A DNA stretch of 42,413 nt from Calditrichota bacterium. GTDB lineage: Bacteria > Calditrichota > Calditrichia > Calditrichales > J004. Location: assembly GCA_024277115.1 (NCBI GenBank), contig JAJRVW010000120.1, positions 1 to 42,413 of the forward strand. Direction: 5' to 3'. Each line of letters begins with the position of its first letter. Position 1 is the first letter of the stretch. The notes beneath the pieces were generated by a model. The model had not been told where the DNA came from. It made no database searches and saw only the letters and a list, made by a program, of their open reading frames with translations. Made by a program: the position numbers and the translations under genes. Shown piece by piece: positions 7,024 to 14,587 of the stretch.

Positions 7024-9630
7024 TTAAATTTCCATTACTTTACCGGAAACAAAACACTTTTCAACTTCAATTTCACCCATTTTCATTTCTACAAAGGGCT
7101 TTCCATCTTGCAGGCCGGCAATGCCAAAACCACTTTCAATGGAAAAAAACGATTTGAAATTATTACCGATACGCGAATCAATAAAAAGGCTTTTTCCCAC
7201 TGCATCATAACGGATTCCTGTGAGTGCCTGTAAAAGGCCGTAACTGGACATAGCACGGGCATACCAACTGCCACACTCATATTCATTGAAAGGATTGCGG
7301 GAACTTCCATCATATCGTTTGCGGCAAACCCGTACAATATCAAGCCCTTGTTCAACCATGCCCTCAAATATCAGATGAGAAGCAACCTGGTATTCAATTC
7401 CGGTCCAGACTTCATCACTGTAAACAAAGGGCAGTGACAACTCTCCCCCTTTGGGCCAGGTGCAAAGAAGCAGGCCGCCATCATCCCCTAAGGCGTAAGA
7501 GGGACGCTGCGGATTTACATGGTCGCTTAAATCTTTCTTCAAATTATACTTATGTACCGAGCTCAGATGGCTTTTTATTTTATTGGGCGACAAAATGGGT
7601 GTATCGATACCGCACACTTTGGCGATCCAGGCTCCCAGTACACCATCCGAAAGACAACCAACTCCGTATTGGTACTTCGGCCCTTCTTTTTTAAATATCT
7701 CAATGGATTCGGGCGAGTAGTCAATATTCCAGGCGCCCTTTACTTCATCGATAGGGTTCTTTGCTTTTAAGCCGTTCCATTTTATTTTTTGAATAAAATA
7801 TTCCCCGTTAAAGAGTTCTGATTCTGTGAACGTCTTCCCTTTACTTAATAATTTTTTATAAAAAGAAACATCTTTCGCTTGTGCTTCCCCCATCTTTACA
7901 AAGGCAGTTAATGCACCTAAATAAAAACTGGCGCTCATGCCATTTGGCCCCCAAAATTCAATATCATAAGTGTTATGGTGCGGCTCTTCCAAAATACCCT
8001 TATATCCCGGGTCCCATTTTTCAATACAAAAATCCATGCTCTGCTTAACCTGGGGCCAAAGTTTTTTTATCCAGGCATCATCCCCGGATATCCGCCAGTC
8101 CCGATAAACCTTCATAATCCCGCCAAGTTGGCCATCTGCTGCCGAGTGTCGCCCGGTATCAGTAGGCCGGATTGGGAGCGCGGCACGAAACTTCTGAAAC
8201 CCTTCCGGGCTTTGGTTTTCCTTAAACTCTGTTTCCCTTAACGTACGCTCCAGCGCAGGAAAGAGGTGTGGTAAAGCCTGGGCATAATTCCAAACATGGG
8301 TACATGATCCTGCACAGCAGCCGCTGTTATCGCGCAGGCCTTCCCATGCCCAAACACGTCCATCGGTTTGGCGCAGAACAGTTGGCGATTTGAGGATGGT
8401 CAGGTTGGCAGCAACGGCTTCCAATACTTCGGGCGGCAAAGTAGAGGCGTAAAATGATTTGGAGAATAACTGACTCTGGCTTCGGAGTTTATCATAGTTC
8501 TTTTTCCAGAACTCTGATAAATCGTAGATGTTTTTGTACGTGCCCGCATACCAGGGAACATGAGTTCCGGAACTACAACAGCCTGCTTCTGTTTCCGGGA
8601 TATTAGCTCCTTTTCGCAGATCGGAGCGGGGCACATACCAGCAAAATTTAAGTCGAATAGTTTTCGTTTCGCCTGGCTTTAGTGAAAATGGAACAAAAAG
8701 CGAAGCCCCTTCTGCTTTGTCTTCAATAGGTGGGTTTTCAACAATTTGCCCTTCTTCAATATTTTTCCAGGTCATCGTTGCCGTGTCAAACTGCAAGCCC
8801 CTAAACCAGCGATGGTTTACCTTCACGTTTTCATCATTTACAAAAAAGGCAAAGCCGCCTTCATAATGGGGATTTTCCTTAGTGCCATCCTGCCATAAAA
8901 GAAAGCCATCTTTAAATTTCTTTATGGATTCACCAGGCCTAAACCGTCGGAGCCATTTATGCGGAATCGGGATATGCATAAAATTTTCTGTGTTAAAAGA
9001 AAATATACACTCCTGTATTTTATTGGTCGGGTTGCTAAAATTATACTCAAGGGCGCCAGCCGGCAGACTTGAATTATCTGCATCGCCTGGTATAAAGGGG
9101 CTCCAACCGGTCATGGAAACTTTTAAAGGCACTTCTTCATCAATAAGTTGAATCTCGGCAAAGGGGAAACGGGCTATAAATGCAGATTCACTAAAACGAG
9201 GCAGGCCATAACTGGTACTGGCAAGGCCCAGGCTACTCTGAGGCTTGCCAAAATATTTCCGTTCCGGCACCGGGCCTTGGAGCACTTTTGCAATATTCTT
9301 TTGCCGCCCTTTGATAAAAATCGTCGCAAACATATTTGGTTCATTATGGATATCCGGCGCATTCCTTACCGATACATGCGAAACAGCGCCTGTACCTTCA
9401 AGGCAAACCATGCCTGCACCAATTCCACCAAGAGGAAAAGCAACCCGGTTTAAATTTTCCCCGGAATACATTCCATTAAATGCCCTTTCCGCACGGCAGG
9501 CATCCTCATTAGGGGCAGCATTTTCTGTAGTCGTTTTGCCTTTGGCCAATAGTGTCCCGGAAAATGGCGCCAGAGTGCTTAGGCCGATGGCCGCTGTTAG
9601 TTTTTGTAAAAAAGACCTTCTGCTGGACAT
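7024..9630 (-). CDS. Tat-exported GH116 glycosidase (GBA2/SSO1353-type, DUF608)
   Basis: An 868-residue exported enzyme. The N-terminus SRRSFLQK followed by a hydrophobic stretch to about residue 28 is a twin-arginine signal. The N-terminal beta-sandwich begins at RVAFPLGGIGAGM (62-74). The (alpha/alpha)6 barrel carries the GH116 hallmarks GSCTHVWNYAQALPHLFP (441-458), HHNTYDIEFWGPN (551-563), CLSDGVLGAW (659-668) and NPFNEYECGSWYARAMSS (779-796). Asp662 matches the family acid/base; the nucleophile should be a Glu around 548-558, but I cannot choose between candidates. GH116 enzymes retain configuration and act on beta-glucosides, beta-xylosides or N-acetylglucosaminides. It follows the amidohydrolase by 6 bases and precedes a lipoprotein. 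Export folded via Tat fits a cofactor or metal, or rapid folding; the substrate is unknown. Confidence 0.9.
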   Translation of the reverse strand: MSSRRSFLQKLTAAIGLSTLAPFSGTLLAKGKTTTENAAPNEDACRAERAFNGMYSGENLNRVAFPLGGIGAGMVCLEGTGAVSHVSVRNAPDIHNEPNMFATIFIKGRQKNIAKVLQGPVPERKYFGKPQSSLGLASTSYGLPRFSESAFIARFPFAEIQLIDEEVPLKVSMTGWSPFIPGDADNSSLPAGALEYNFSNPTNKIQECIFSFNTENFMHIPIPHKWLRRFRPGESIKKFKDGFLLWQDGTKENPHYEGGFAFFVNDENVKVNHRWFRGLQFDTATMTWKNIEEGQIVENPPIEDKAEGASLFVPFSLKPGETKTIRLKFCWYVPRSDLRKGANIPETEAGCCSSGTHVPWYAGTYKNIYDLSEFWKKNYDKLRSQSQLFSKSFYASTLPPEVLEAVAANLTILKSPTVLRQTDGRVWAWEGLRDNSGCCAGSCTHVWNYAQALPHLFPALERTLRETEFKENQSPEGFQKFRAALPIRPTDTGRHSAADGQLGGIMKVYRDWRISGDDAWIKKLWPQVKQSMDFCIEKWDPGYKGILEEPHHNTYDIEFWGPNGMSASFYLGALTAFVKMGEAQAKDVSFYKKLLSKGKTFTESELFNGEYFIQKIKWNGLKAKNPIDEVKGAWNIDYSPESIEIFKKEGPKYQYGVGCLSDGVLGAWIAKVCGIDTPILSPNKIKSHLSSVHKYNLKKDLSDHVNPQRPSYALGDDGGLLLCTWPKGGELSLPFVYSDEVWTGIEYQVASHLIFEGMVEQGLDIVRVCRKRYDGSSRNPFNEYECGSWYARAMSSYGLLQALTGIRYDAVGKSLFIDSRIGNNFKSFFSIESGFGIAGLQDGKPFVEMKMGEIEVEKCFVSGKVMEI

Positions 9631-9636
9631 ATTAAA

Positions 9637-10911
9637 CTACTCCAAATTAAAGTTACTTTCGGCGCTCTTATTTTCTTCTAAGATGAGCCAAAACCGGTAA
9701 TATCCTGTTTTTACTTTTATTCCGTTTTTATCTTTCATATCCCATTTTAAAGACTTCCTTCCGCCAATTTCCCCTTCAAAAAGGGTCGTAACGAGTTTCT
9801 TTTTATAATTCATGATATTTAACCTTGCGGCCACTGTACGATCATACGAGGATAGATCAACAGTAATATTAAGCAGGTCGTCCGAAAGTTTAACCGTATC
9901 AGGGTGTAGCAAAACCTGTATATGAGGTGGGTTATAATCTAAATCCGGTATAATTGGCGAGGATACGGGTGGTAGATCACTAATTTTGAAACCTTGTTGA
10001 CCCAGCGCTTCCTTTACCCCCGGAATAATTTTAGCAGCGTTCCAATAATAAATACGGTTGATGACATCCAGGGGAAGCGCAAGTCCCGGAAAAGGCCCAC
10101 CGTTCATCCCAAAAGTAAGTGGTTTTGCGGTTTCCAGCTTTTCGCGCATATATTTAAAAGCCGGGGCGCTACGATGTACCTGAAAGTCTGTTCCAAATAA
10201 AAAACGGTCTTTATAATCAATCAAAAGTTTTCTGATTTTGACATAGCTGGGTTGGGGGTCGTCCCACCATTTTGTGCAAACAATATCGGCATAAAGATTT
10301 GGGTTCCTGTCAAAAAACTTTCTAAGCGTATCAATATCGGCATCACGGTTGGTTAAATAAAAACCATGGGCCATAATAAAATTTGTTTCAGGATGTTTTC
10401 TAATAACCCGTTCCGCATCCTGCTGGGCAACCATAAATTTATCAGGTTCATAATAGTGGTCTTCCGGCGGGTCGGCAACATGCAGGCCGATAAATGGGAA
10501 ATTCAATTCACCCATTTTTTCAATCTGCTCATCAGCAATTTCCGAGGCCAAAGTATGGTATCTTAAATGTGACTTAAGGCCAACAAAGCCACTCTTTTTT
10601 AATACCTGGATTTCTGTTGGAGAAAAATGTTTACCACGCCCGGCCAATAATATTCTATTGTTCAATGAATCTTTCGCATACTGCATTAGGCCGCTATCCC
10701 CGCCGTTAAGGGAAATACTAATTACACCACCCCAGCCATCCATAGTTTTAACCGCCTGATCATACTCGCTTTTATTGCTAAGGTGTGTGTGCATATCAAC
10801 GACCGGCACCTCAGAGAGCTTGTACAATATTTGCTGATTTCCTGCATCTTGCGCTCTACCAGTTGTGAGGATGAGCGCTAATAATAAAACTATGTTTTGG
10901 GCTTTTTTCAT
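9637..10911 (-). CDS. Exported amidohydrolase (Amidohydrolase_2 type) with C-terminal FlgD-like Ig domain
   Basis: A 424-residue protein with a Sec signal peptide (1-20, cleavage likely after GRA). The TIM-barrel metal hydrolase signature is present: VVDMHTHL (37-44, His41 and His43), a mid-barrel IMAHG, and LFGTDF with the late Asp. The last 80 residues (about 345-424) are a separate beta-domain ending GYYRFWLI, similar to the FlgD/T9SS-linked Ig-like domains of this phylum. Members of this family hydrolyse lactones, decarboxylate or cleave amides; the substrate is unknown. The ATG has a strong Shine-Dalgarno (AGGAGAAG). It is the first gene of the operon that continues into GH116. Confidence 0.82.
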   Translation of the reverse strand: MKKAQNIVLLLALILTTGRAQDAGNQQILYKLSEVPVVDMHTHLSNKSEYDQAVKTMDGWGGVISISLNGGDSGLMQYAKDSLNNRILLAGRGKHFSPTEIQVLKKSGFVGLKSHLRYHTLASEIADEQIEKMGELNFPFIGLHVADPPEDHYYEPDKFMVAQQDAERVIRKHPETNFIMAHGFYLTNRDADIDTLRKFFDRNPNLYADIVCTKWWDDPQPSYVKIRKLLIDYKDRFLFGTDFQVHRSAPAFKYMREKLETAKPLTFGMNGGPFPGLALPLDVINRIYYWNAAKIIPGVKEALGQQGFKISDLPPVSSPIIPDLDYNPPHIQVLLHPDTVKLSDDLLNITVDLSSYDRTVAARLNIMNYKKKLVTTLFEGEIGGRKSLKWDMKDKNGIKVKTGYYRFWLILEENKSAESNFNLE

Positions 10912-11034
10912 CTTTTCTTCTCCTAAGAATAGAAAAATTATTCTACTGAAAATTCTTTATCCTTAAACTATAAAACAAACTAAAAGAAATGAGTGGAGAA
11001 ATGGTGGTTTAAATGGATAAATCACTCTACTATT
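10912..11034 (-). promoter_or_regulatory. Leader between sulfatase-maturase operon and amidohydrolase operon
   Basis: This 123-base AT-rich gap is the largest break between the two operons, so a promoter for the amidohydrolase operon is expected here. Two small inverted repeats are visible: AGAATA/TATTCT (10926-10944) just before the Shine-Dalgarno, which could be an operator, and GAGTG/CACTC (10991-11027), which in transcript order is followed by ATTTCTTTT and could act as a weak terminator of the upstream operon. Neither is strong, and no clear -35/-10 pair could be assigned. Confidence 0.3.
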
Positions 11035-12207
11035 TCAGTGATTTTTTGCCCAGTTCATAACATTTGCCGGGGGGCGTTTATTTTTTAGCTCGGAAACCAT
11101 AAAACGCATATATGGATCGATATGTTTAAAGATTTTTTTATAGCCGGCGCAAAGATAATTTAATCCGGGTTCGCCATCCGGGGTACTTACAAAACGATTT
11201 TTAGGGCACTCGCCATTACACATGAAACGTACTTCACACTTCCGGCAATACGCAGGTAGTTTGTCGAGCTTGTTTTTTCCAAATTGTACCTGCAATTCGG
11301 AACTGATCAGGCCGGCCATTGGGCTTGCCATAATATTGCCTAATTTGTTCTCCGGGTAAACATAGTGGTCGCAAGAATACAAATCGCCATTGTGCTCCAT
11401 GGCCATGGCGGTCCCGCATGTTTCCCTAAAAACACATAACCCCGGCTCCATTCCATACCAGGCTTCCAATGCAAGGTCGAATAGCTGCACATAATACCGC
11501 CCAACATCATTGCGGACCCACTCGTCAAATATCGCACATAAAAACCGGCCAAACTGTCCGGGTTCAACAGACCAATCTGTGACCCGCTGCGGGGAAGCGT
11601 CATTTCGCTCAACAACAGGAATAAACTGCATGAAGCCGCTTCCCACTTCTTTTAAAAAGTTATAAACATCCAAAGGTTTTTGTGAGTTATGAGCCTGAAT
11701 AACCGTAAGTGTGTTAAACTCTACCTGATGTTTTTTAAGAAAACCCAATCCGCGCATAACCTGCTTAAAAGTGGCTTTCCCGCCTTTGTTTCGCCTGTAG
11801 CGGTTATGGATTTCTTCGGGGCCATCTATGGAAATCCCGACTAAAAAATTATTTTCTTTAAAAAAAGTACACCATGCATCATCCAGCAAAATCCCGTTTG
11901 TCTGAAAAGAATTTTCAATGTGATGCCCTTGTGCATATTTTTTTTGTAGATTAACGACATTTCTAAAATACTCTACACCCAATAAAGTTGGCTCACCACC
12001 CTGCCAGGAAAAATTCACTTTATGCACTTGATGGTTTTCAATTTTTTGCCGGATAAAGGATTCTAACACATCATCGGGCATCCTAAAATTCTTTTTATAT
12101 GGATAAAGTTTTTCTTTATCAAGATAAAAACAATAAGTGCAATCAATATTGCAAATAGGGCCAATTGGTTTGGCCATAATATGAAACGCCAATGGCATAT
12201 CAGGCAT
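11035..12207 (-). CDS. Anaerobic sulfatase maturase, radical SAM/SPASM (anSME type)
   Basis: A 390-residue cytoplasmic iron-sulfur enzyme that oxidises a Cys or Ser of type I sulfatases to formylglycine. The radical SAM motif CNIDCTYC has Cys19, Cys23 and Cys26. GGEPTLLG follows in the SAM-binding part, and the C-terminal SPASM region carries CGTAMAMEHNGDLYSCDH and CRKCEVRFMCNGECPKNRF for the two auxiliary clusters. Length matches anSME (about 370-400). The start is 3 bases after the PfkB kinase stop, so it is the last gene of the hexuronate operon. No sulfatase is present in the window, so its target must be encoded elsewhere. Related SPASM enzymes modify peptides, but the motif set favours anSME. 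Confidence 0.88.
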   Translation of the reverse strand: MPDMPLAFHIMAKPIGPICNIDCTYCFYLDKEKLYPYKKNFRMPDDVLESFIRQKIENHQVHKVNFSWQGGEPTLLGVEYFRNVVNLQKKYAQGHHIENSFQTNGILLDDAWCTFFKENNFLVGISIDGPEEIHNRYRRNKGGKATFKQVMRGLGFLKKHQVEFNTLTVIQAHNSQKPLDVYNFLKEVGSGFMQFIPVVERNDASPQRVTDWSVEPGQFGRFLCAIFDEWVRNDVGRYYVQLFDLALEAWYGMEPGLCVFRETCGTAMAMEHNGDLYSCDHYVYPENKLGNIMASPMAGLISSELQVQFGKNKLDKLPAYCRKCEVRFMCNGECPKNRFVSTPDGEPGLNYLCAGYKKIFKHIDPYMRFMVSELKNKRPPANVMNWAKNH

Positions 12208-12210
12208 ATT

Positions 12211-13293
12211 TCACCTCTGTACCCGTGCCGTACCACCTTTGGCAAAGGCTTCCACTTCTTCCAGTTTGGCCATTGTTGTATCTCCGGGGAAAGTTGTAAG
12301 CAATGCGCCATGTGCCCAACCTAGCCTTAAAGCTTGTTCTGTTTCACATCCGCTTAGCAAACCATAAATAAGGCCTGTGGCAAAACCATCGCCCCCACCA
12401 ATCCGGTCAAGAACGGCCAACTCTGTTTTGGGTGTTTCAAATTTTTTTCCATTATACCACAGTACTGCGCCCCACTGATGTTTATTGGCAGATTGGACCT
12501 CGCGCAGGGTAGTTGCCACCATCTTTATATTTGGAAATTGATGCCGTACATTTTCAATCATTGCAAAAAACGTAGTTGTATCAAATTTTGATTTTGAACT
12601 CATTTCCGGCCCTTTTATGCCAAGTCCGGTTTGGAGGTCTTCTTCATTACCGATTAAAACATCAACATGCGCAACTATTTTCCGTAACACCTCGTGCGCT
12701 TTTTTTAAGCCGCCATTGGGCGACCATAATTTTGCACGATAATTAAGATCGAATGAAACAATAGCGCCGAATTTTTTAGCGGCTTGCATCGCCTCTATAA
12801 TCACATCAGAAGTGGTGGTTGATAAGGCAGCAAAAATACCTCCTGAGTGAAACCAGCGCACCCCTCTTTTAAATATGGCCTCCCAGTTAAAATCACCCGG
12901 CTTTAATAAAGCAGCCGCTTCATTGGAACGATTATAGAAAACCACCGGTGGACGCGTGCCATACCCCCTGTCACTGTAAACGGTTGCAATATTTGGCCCG
13001 CTTACGCCATTGTGTTTAAAGTTTTTAAAAAATGTCTGCACACCCATTTCCCGTATACGGCTCTGCACAAGTTCGCCGATGCAATAATCCACCATTGCCG
13101 AGGCAATTGCGCTTTTCAAATTAAAACAATCCGATAAGCCGGCCGCCACATTATACTCCCCACCGGAAACATGAATATCGACAGAACGGGCTTTACGGAA
13201 CGGAACCAAGCCGGGATCGAGCCTGTGGACCAATGCACCAAGCGACAGGAAATCAAGTTCACAATCATCTTTTACTATTTTTAAGACACTCAT
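12211..13293 (-). CDS. PfkB-family sugar-acid kinase (2-keto-3-deoxygluconate kinase-like; possible gluconate kinase)
   Basis: A 360-residue ribokinase-fold kinase. DIHVSGGEYNVAAGLSDCF (39-57) is the substrate-side GG-containing motif seen in KdgK proteins, and DRIGGGDGFATGL near 302-314 is the catalytic signature with GGGD replacing the usual GAGD, also typical of KdgK. KdgK makes 2-keto-3-deoxy-6-phosphogluconate. In this operon, however, neither mannonate dehydratase nor KDPG aldolase is seen, while an epimerase and a 6-phosphogluconate dehydrogenase are, so phosphorylation of gluconate is an attractive alternative. It has an AAGGA Shine-Dalgarno and starts 12 bases after the LarA-like gene. 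The kinase call is firm; the substrate is open. Confidence 0.85.
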   Translation of the reverse strand: MSVLKIVKDDCELDFLSLGALVHRLDPGLVPFRKARSVDIHVSGGEYNVAAGLSDCFNLKSAIASAMVDYCIGELVQSRIREMGVQTFFKNFKHNGVSGPNIATVYSDRGYGTRPPVVFYNRSNEAAALLKPGDFNWEAIFKRGVRWFHSGGIFAALSTTTSDVIIEAMQAAKKFGAIVSFDLNYRAKLWSPNGGLKKAHEVLRKIVAHVDVLIGNEEDLQTGLGIKGPEMSSKSKFDTTTFFAMIENVRHQFPNIKMVATTLREVQSANKHQWGAVLWYNGKKFETPKTELAVLDRIGGGDGFATGLIYGLLSGCETEQALRLGWAHGALLTTFPGDTTMAKLEEVEAFAKGGTARVQR

Positions 13294-13305
13294 TTTATTT
13301 TCCTT

Positions 13306-14583
13306 TTATTTGTTCTTAAACCGGTCTTTGTGTGCCCATAAACCCAATGCAGGATTGGAGATATAAAACAGCTCTTCACCATCGGGCATTTTATTAAAGC
13401 CATCCTTTAATGTTGCCGGATTATATTTTTCTTGCATAATGCCAGGCTCGGCATAACTATAATTAACCCCTTCGATCTCCGCTTGTGAAAGATGGCCCGG
13501 GCAATAGGTAATTTTAAAACGCCCTTCCGACGAGCCATGGATAAGATGTGCCGCGGCGCTTAAGTTGTTTTGTAAGTCATCATTTTCTTTGACCCGTTTT
13601 AAAATTTCAGCAGTTGTGAGATAGCCGTATTTACGAATCAACAGATCAATTTTTTCATCTTCCCCAAATGTGCTCAAACCGGGTGCAAGCACAATTAATT
13701 CGCCCCCATCTGCAATAGCCATGCGTGTGCGGTAAATACTTTTGTTGCCCAGCCAGGTGCTTTTGTACTCGTCCGGATCAAGATAAACCACTACTTTACC
13801 CAACGGTTTATCAAGTATTTTAAAATTTACTTGTAATGAAAGTTGGGCGGCTTTTTTAAAACATTCTAGATCATCGCCAATAAACAAACCTTTAACAACC
13901 AGCTTCCCAGCCTTATTTTTCCCCACAACCGTAAGCACATAAACAATGGGAAAGTGTTTTAAAAATTTCTGCTCAGCGTAGTTTAACACATCACGCACAG
14001 GGTTATTTGTCCTGCCCATAATTTGCTCCATCCCATAAACCGCACCTAAAAAATGGCTCTTATTTATCCCTTCCGGCCCACCTGTACCAATGAAAATATT
14101 TTTATTATAGTTGGCCATACCAACCACTTCGTGGGGGACAACCTGCCCTATGGAAAGAATCAGATCATGGCTGCCTTCGACGAGTAGTTTATTTACTTGC
14201 GCCGGAAGCGGGAAATCCACTTTACCTTCGGATACCTGTGAGAGATAACTACTAGGCACTTCTCCAAGCGTCACAATATCTTTACGCCAATCGTGAACGC
14301 GAAAAATTTCTTTAGGAATTTCACCAAACATGTGGCTGATTTGGCTTTCCGTCATGGCCGTATGCGTGCCTAAAGCGGGGAGAATATCTTTTAAATGGTC
14401 TTTATAGTATTGGTAAGTAAAATGTGTCAACGGGCCGGCAAAGGAATGAAAACGTGTATAGTCCGGTGGAATGGCCAACACCTTTTTCCGAGGGCCCAGC
14501 TTGTCGAAGGCGCCATATAATGCCTCCTGTAATTCATCCGGCGCGTATTCATAATCAATAGAACCTTTGGAGAAATACATCAT
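13306..14583 (-). CDS. LarA-superfamily nickel-pincer-nucleotide 2-epimerase (candidate D-gluconate/D-mannonate epimerase)
   Basis: A 425-residue cytoplasmic protein of the lactate racemase (LarA, DUF2088) superfamily. Counting from the ATG at 14583, it has PDYTR (DxTR at 41-44), GTHTAMTE with His74, VPHEVVGM with His150, YNKNIF with Lys160 and NKSHF with His176. The spacing His150-Lys160-His176 equals that of LarA His174-Lys184-His200, where the Lys carries the nickel-pincer cofactor, His200 binds Ni and His174 with His108 moves the proton. Published work on the superfamily includes D-gluconate 2-epimerases. The start at 14583, 4 bases after the gnd stop, is chosen because a longer frame to 14715 would overlap gnd by 128 bases. 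No cofactor-making larB, larC or larE lies in the window. Confidence 0.85.
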   Translation of the reverse strand: MMYFSKGSIDYEYAPDELQEALYGAFDKLGPRKKVLAIPPDYTRFHSFAGPLTHFTYQYYKDHLKDILPALGTHTAMTESQISHMFGEIPKEIFRVHDWRKDIVTLGEVPSSYLSQVSEGKVDFPLPAQVNKLLVEGSHDLILSIGQVVPHEVVGMANYNKNIFIGTGGPEGINKSHFLGAVYGMEQIMGRTNNPVRDVLNYAEQKFLKHFPIVYVLTVVGKNKAGKLVVKGLFIGDDLECFKKAAQLSLQVNFKILDKPLGKVVVYLDPDEYKSTWLGNKSIYRTRMAIADGGELIVLAPGLSTFGEDEKIDLLIRKYGYLTTAEILKRVKENDDLQNNLSAAAHLIHGSSEGRFKITYCPGHLSQAEIEGVNYSYAEPGIMQEKYNPATLKDGFNKMPDGEELFYISNPALGLWAHKDRFKNK

Positions 14584-14587
14584 TGGA

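Noticed and set aside
10991-11027. Rho-independent terminator after the sulfatase maturase
   Set aside because: The GAGTG/CACTC stem is only 5 pairs with a long loop; listed only as a weak possibility in the leader entry.
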